NCBI GenBank assembly: GCA_033782935.1
Contig: JAWQEG010004702.1
Location: forward strand, 62,001 to 126,000
DNA length: 64,000 nt
Direction of reading: 5' to 3'
From: Petrolisthes cinctipes
Taxonomy: Eukaryota; Arthropoda; Malacostraca; Decapoda; Porcellanidae
Shown: positions 59,531-64,000 of the stretch, piece by piece
How the letters are laid out: each line of letters begins with the position of its first letter
Position numbering within the stretch: position 1 is the stretch's first letter
Made by a program: the position numbers and the translations under genes
Notes under the pieces: model-generated
Told to the model about the DNA's origin: nothing
The model's input: only the letters and a program-made list of their open reading frames with translations
Databases searched by the model: none

Positions 59531-60920
59531 TTTTTTTTAAGTATCATTATTTTTTTAAGTATTAATTTTTGTATACTTAAAAAAAATGTATACTAAAAAA
59601 AAATGTAATACTTAAAAAAAATCATACTTAAAAAAAATAATAAAAAATAATTTATACTTAACAAAAATTTATACTTAGAAAAAAATTAATACTTAAAAAA
59701 ATTATACTAAAAAATAATTATACTAAAAAAAAATAATAATTAAAAAAAGTTCATACTTAAAAAAAATAATACTTAAAAAATATAATAAAATATTAATACT
59801 TAAAAAAATAATACTTAAGAAAAACTTAATTTTTAAAATAAAATAATAATACTTAAAAAAAATTAATACTTAAAAAATAAAATTAATACTTAAAAAAATT
59901 AATACTTAAAAAAATGAATACTTAAGTTTTGTTTTAATGCTTAAAAAAATTAATACTTAAAATAAATTAATACTTAAAAAAAATTAATAGTTAAAAAAAA
60001 TTTAATATTAAAAAAAAATTAATACTTAAAACAAATGATACTTAAACAAAATTAATACTTAAAAATAAAATTAATACTTAAACAAAAATTAATATTAAAA
60101 AAAAATTAATACTTAGAAAAAAATAATAATAAAAAATAATAATAATAATAATAATAAAAAAAATAAAACAAAAAAATAAAAAAAAATATTCATACTAAAA
60201 AAAATAATACTTAAAAAAATTAATACTTAAAAAAATATTAAAACTTACAAAAAATTAATACTTAAAAAAAATTAATACTTAAAAACAATTTAATACTTAA
60301 AAAAAAATTAATACTTAAAAAAAAATTAATACTTAAAAAAAAAATAATACTTAAAAAAAATTAATACTTAAAAAAAAATAATAAAATATTAAAACTTAAA
60401 AAAAATAATACTTAAAAAAAAGTTAATAATAAAAAAAAATATTCATACTTAAACAAAAATGAATACTTAAAAATGAAATGTATACTTAAAAAAAATGAAT
60501 ACCTAAAAAAATTATTACTTAAATTTTTTTAATACTTAAAAGAAATACTTAAAAAAAATTAATACAAAAAAAAATAATACTTAAAAAAAATTAATACTTA
60601 AAAAAATGTAATACTTAAAATAAATTTATATTAAAAAAAATTAATACTTAAAACAAAAATAATACTTAAAAAGATAATAATACTTAAACAAAAATTAATA
60701 CTTAAAAAAAATTAATACTTAGAAAAATAATAATAATAATAATAATAATACTTAAACAAAAATAAGAAACTTAAAAAAATTAATACTTAAAAAAAAAATT
60801 AATACTAAAAAAAAAATTAATACTTAAAACAAATAATAATAAAAAATTGAAAACTTGATACTTTAAAAATTATACTTAAAAAAAAATTATACTAAAAAAA
60901 AATTATACTAAAATAAAAAA
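59290..60920. repeat. AT minisatellite of TTAATACTTAAAAAAA units with an inverted left arm
   Basis: From 59300 to 59570 the unit reads TTTTTTAAGTATTAAT; from 59572 to 60920 it reads the inverse ATTAATACTTAAAAAAA, about 70 units. (ATT)n interrupts at 59437-59522. Confidence 0.93.
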
Positions 60921-61059
60921 TAATAATAATATCTGGGTGTGCGTATTATATGTGTATGTATGTGTGTGTGTGCGTATTTAAATTTCAAATTATTCTCAAA
61001 ATTACTTAAACAATTTCAGTTCATTTTTTTAAATAATAATTCATGTAATTAAAAATTTT

Positions 61060-61091
61060 CAATATTATTATTATTAATAATATTATTATTA

Positions 61092-61146
<55 letters not shown>

Positions 61147-61150
61147 CATT

Positions 61151-61181
<31 letters not shown>

Positions 61182-61188
61182 AGCAGTA

Positions 61189-61231
<43 letters not shown>

Positions 61232-61440
61232 AAACCTATTAAAATAATAATAATAACAATAATGATAATAATAATAATATAATGTAAATAATAATAATAG
61301 TTAATAAACATAAAAGTGAGTGATGGAAGAAAATGGGAAAAAATATAATAATAATGAGTTATTGAGTAAATATAATAATAATAATAATTATTATTATTAT
61401 TATATTATTAATAACAATAATTATTGCTATCAATTTTTTT
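61060..61440. repeat. (ATT)n, (CA)n and (AAT)n microsatellites
   Basis: ATT 61075-61175, CA 61191-61230, AAT 61240-61290 and 61365-61405. Confidence 0.95.
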
Positions 61441-61784
61441 AGGTTAGGTTAGGTATTAATATATAAATATATATTAATATTTATTATTATTATATATTAT
61501 ATAATAATATATTTTAAAATATTCTTTAAAAAAGCATTTTTATATAAAAAAAGAATAAGTTATGCAATAATTTCTTTATAGAAGAATTATTTATGAATAA
61601 TTGAAGAATACATACATACATATATACATAAACACACATATACATACATACATATATACATACATACATACATACATCATACATACACACATACATACAT
61701 ATATAAAAATACACATACATACATACATACACTATGCTGAATATTCATTATAAATTCTAGTAATAAATTTAATTTTATAATGTA
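61441..61784. repeat. Short TTAGG run and (TACA)n tract
   Basis: AGGTTAGGTTAGGTATTAAT at 61441; TACATACATA 61605-61730; the rest AT-rich non-coding. Confidence 0.8.
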
Positions 61785-61946
<162 letters not shown>

Positions 61947-62039
61947 TTATAAATAATAATATTGAAAATTTTTAATTACATTAATTATTATTTAAAAAAA
62001 AGAATTATTTTTTTAGAGTAATTTTGTAAAAAATCTAAA

Positions 62040-62440
62040 ATTAAAATACACACACACAGATATACAGAAATATACACACATACACAAAACAAAATACGCA
62101 CACACACACATACATACATAGAATTCAAAATACACGCATACATACATACACACACACATACATACATATACATACATACATACATACATAAAAATAAATA
62201 TATATACACACACACATACATACATACAAAAACACACACACAAATTACATACATATATACACACATACATACATAGAATTCAAAATACACATATACACAT
62301 ACATATATACACACACATAAAATTAAAAAATACACATACACATATAAAATTTAAAAATATGCACATATACATACAGACACACATACATACATAAATACAC
62401 ATATACACATACATACATACATACACACTTTACTAACCTG
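62040..62440. repeat. (CA)n/(TACA)n tract
   Basis: Same composition and GAATTCAAAATACAC spacers as 58690-59225. Confidence 0.93.
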
Positions 62441-62454
62441 ATAATATGATGTAT

Positions 62455-62628
62455 GTTTGTATGTTTCTTCAAAAACAACAACAACAACAACTGCTTTTAT
62501 CTTCAAATAAATAATAATATTAATAGTATAGATAATAATAATAATAATATTAATAATAATATAAATAATAATAATAATAATATAAATAACATTAATAATA
62601 ATATTAATAATAATTTTCAGAAGAGCAA

Positions 62629-62677
<49 letters not shown>

Positions 62678-62730
62678 GTAGGAGAGAGAGATAGAGAGTG
62701 TGTGTGTGTATGAGAGAGAGAGTTACAAGG
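62455..62730. repeat. (AAC)n, (AAT)n and (GA)n microsatellites
   Basis: AACAACAAC 62475-62492, AAT/ATT mixture 62505-62615, GA 62634-62675. Confidence 0.93.
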
Positions 62731-62739
62731 AGTTACAAG

Positions 62740-63249
62740 GAAAAGAAGTACCCTAGGGGACCTTACGATCCATACAAAGAGGGTACCTGTGGGTTTAGTT
62801 GCGCAAGTAGGCGACCGTCCTCGAATGTGTCATGTGAAACCATCAAGGAACACTCGCACAACGGCTTAAACACCTAGACGGTGGTTTAAGGCTTTGTCTA
62901 ATCTGGACTTGAACTGATCCACAGAGTTGCTGTTGACTACATCAGCAGGAAGCGCGTTCCAAGTACCGCAGATGCTGTATGTAAAGAACTTACCACACAG
63001 ATCACGGTTGTATCGCTTCAGTTCAAGTTTGTAGCCATGATTCCTGGTTGTGCCCTCACTGAGTTGGAAAATGTCCCTGTAGTCTACATTGTCAAAGCCT
63101 CGTAGTATTTTAAACACTTCGATAAGCTGACCACGCAGTCTCCGGGTTTCCAAAGAGAACAGATCGAGTTCTACCAACCGCTCTTTATAGCTCTTGTGTC
63201 TAAGAGAGGGTATAAGTTTGGTTGCCCTGGCTTGCACTCGTTCCAATCT

Positions 63250-63250
<1 letters not shown>
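62740..63250 (-). pseudogene. LINE C-terminal fragment with 3' UTR (CR1/L2/Jockey type)
   Basis: Minus frame 63246-62866: RVQARATKLIPSLRHKSYKE, RLVELDLFSLETRRLRGQLI, EVFKILRGFDNVDYRDIF, NHGYKLELKRYNRDLCGKFF, WNALPADVVNSNSVDQFKSR LDKALNHRLGV stop. This is the conserved region after the RT thumb; the frame is intact for 126 codons. 62740-62865 is the 3' UTR with GGTTTCACATGACACATTCG. RT is missing: the 5' side runs into (GA)n. A third LINE lineage, distinct from LINE-A and from 10860-11190. Confidence 0.87.
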
Positions 63251-63297
<47 letters not shown>

Positions 63298-63308
63298 GCA
63301 ATAATAAT

Positions 63309-63352
<44 letters not shown>

Positions 63353-63421
63353 GTGTTTGTGAGAAAGAGAAGGTGAGAGAGAGAGATAGAGAGTGAGTGA
63401 GAGAGAGGTAGTAGTAATATT

Positions 63422-63481
<60 letters not shown>

Positions 63482-63588
63482 TAGTGTGAGAGAGAGATGT
63501 AGTGTGAGAGAGGTAGAGAGAGAGAGAGAGAGAGTTGTAGTAATAGTATTTGAGAGAGAGAGAGTGTGTGAAAGAGAGTAGGAATAGT

Positions 63589-63631
<43 letters not shown>

Positions 63632-63702
63632 GTAATAGTAATAATGATTGATATAAATAGATTGAGAGAGAGAGAGAGTGTGTGAAAGAGAGTAGGAATA
63701 GT

Positions 63703-63752
<50 letters not shown>

Positions 63753-63775
63753 GTAGGAATAGTAATTGAGAGAGA

Positions 63776-63810
<35 letters not shown>

Positions 63811-63820
63811 TAGGAATAGT

Positions 63821-63872
<52 letters not shown>

Positions 63873-63955
63873 GAATAGTAATTGAGAGAGAGAGAGAGTT
63901 GTAATAGTAATAATGATTGATATAAATAGAGAGAGAGCGAGAGAGAGTTCAAATT
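63251..63955. repeat. (GA)n minisatellite with TAGGAATAGTAATT spacers
   Basis: GA runs of 20-60 bp separated by AGTAGGAATAGTAATTGAGA, TTGTAATAGTAATAATGATT GATATAAATAGA or TGTAGTGTGAGAG. Ser/Leu frames over the whole tract are spurious. Confidence 0.95.
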
Positions 63956-64000
63956 CAAATTCAAATTCAAATATTTTTATTTCCACTGATATAGTGGTTA

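Noticed and set aside
63248..63986. Minus-strand frames of 188-240 codons rich in Ser-Leu
   Set aside because: They are (GA)n microsatellite read in an open frame; period-2 sequence yields SLSLSL without any stop and has no protein character.

Overview
The window looks like repeat-dominated nuclear DNA from an invertebrate, most likely an arthropod and plausibly a decapod crustacean. The evidence is runs of CCTAA (the arthropod TTAGG telomere repeat on the other strand), very heavy di-, tri- and tetranucleotide microsatellite content, and the mix of mobile elements (copia with GalEa-like features, Ty3/gypsy, Penelope-like, L2/CR1-like and Jockey-like LINEs, many TA-flanked MITEs). The organism call is inference. 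I find no convincing host protein gene, tRNA or rRNA. Nearly every real coding segment belongs to a retrotransposon or DNA transposon, and most are broken.

Layout. 1-8375: a decayed LINE (called LINE-A, minus strand: ORF1, endonuclease, RT) made of two joined copies, interrupted by a SINE-like repeat, MITEs, a LINE-B tail and an RTE-like tail that itself carries a pogo-like MITE. The block is bounded by inverted copies of one repeat whose right copy contains telomere-like CCTAA arrays. 8376-11740: microsatellites, a GATAAACTATGCTT minisatellite and LINE C-terminal fragments turned into minisatellites. 11740-16798: a defective minus-strand copia element. 16799-18890: a small RTE-like insertion with a perfect target-site duplication, and a minus-strand pogo-like transposase pseudogene. 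18889-29890: copies of a Jockey-like LINE (LINE-B, minus), the larger one split by an apparently fresh plus-strand Ty3/gypsy element (gypsy-1, 23049-28219) with identical LTRs, a 5-bp duplication and one intact 1456-codon Gag-Pol. 30111-36959: a TIR-bounded DNA transposon filled by a second, young but defective gypsy (gypsy-2, minus). 37000-45600: microsatellites, G-rich palindromic arrays, and a chain of MITEs joined almost end to end. 45639-52262: a minus-strand Ty3/gypsy with the integrase upstream of RT (Gmr1-like order) and most of RT deleted. 52263-57000: G-rich and AT-rich palindromic arrays, minisatellites and a promoter-like segment. 57019-57720: the GIY-YIG end of a Penelope-like element. 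57720-64000: almost pure simple sequence, with one more LINE C-terminal fragment.

The 'system' here is a transposon community: autonomous-type elements (gypsy-1; LINE-A and LINE-B; pogo-like) beside the short non-autonomous elements they may have mobilised, and minisatellites that arose inside element coding sequence. The observations I rate highest are the intact gypsy-1, the Gmr1-like domain order, the head-to-head G-rich arrays at three sites, the MITE chain sharing TA junctions, and repeated tandem amplification of transposon protein motifs (a LINE C-terminal zinc motif, a transposase catalytic Asp motif).
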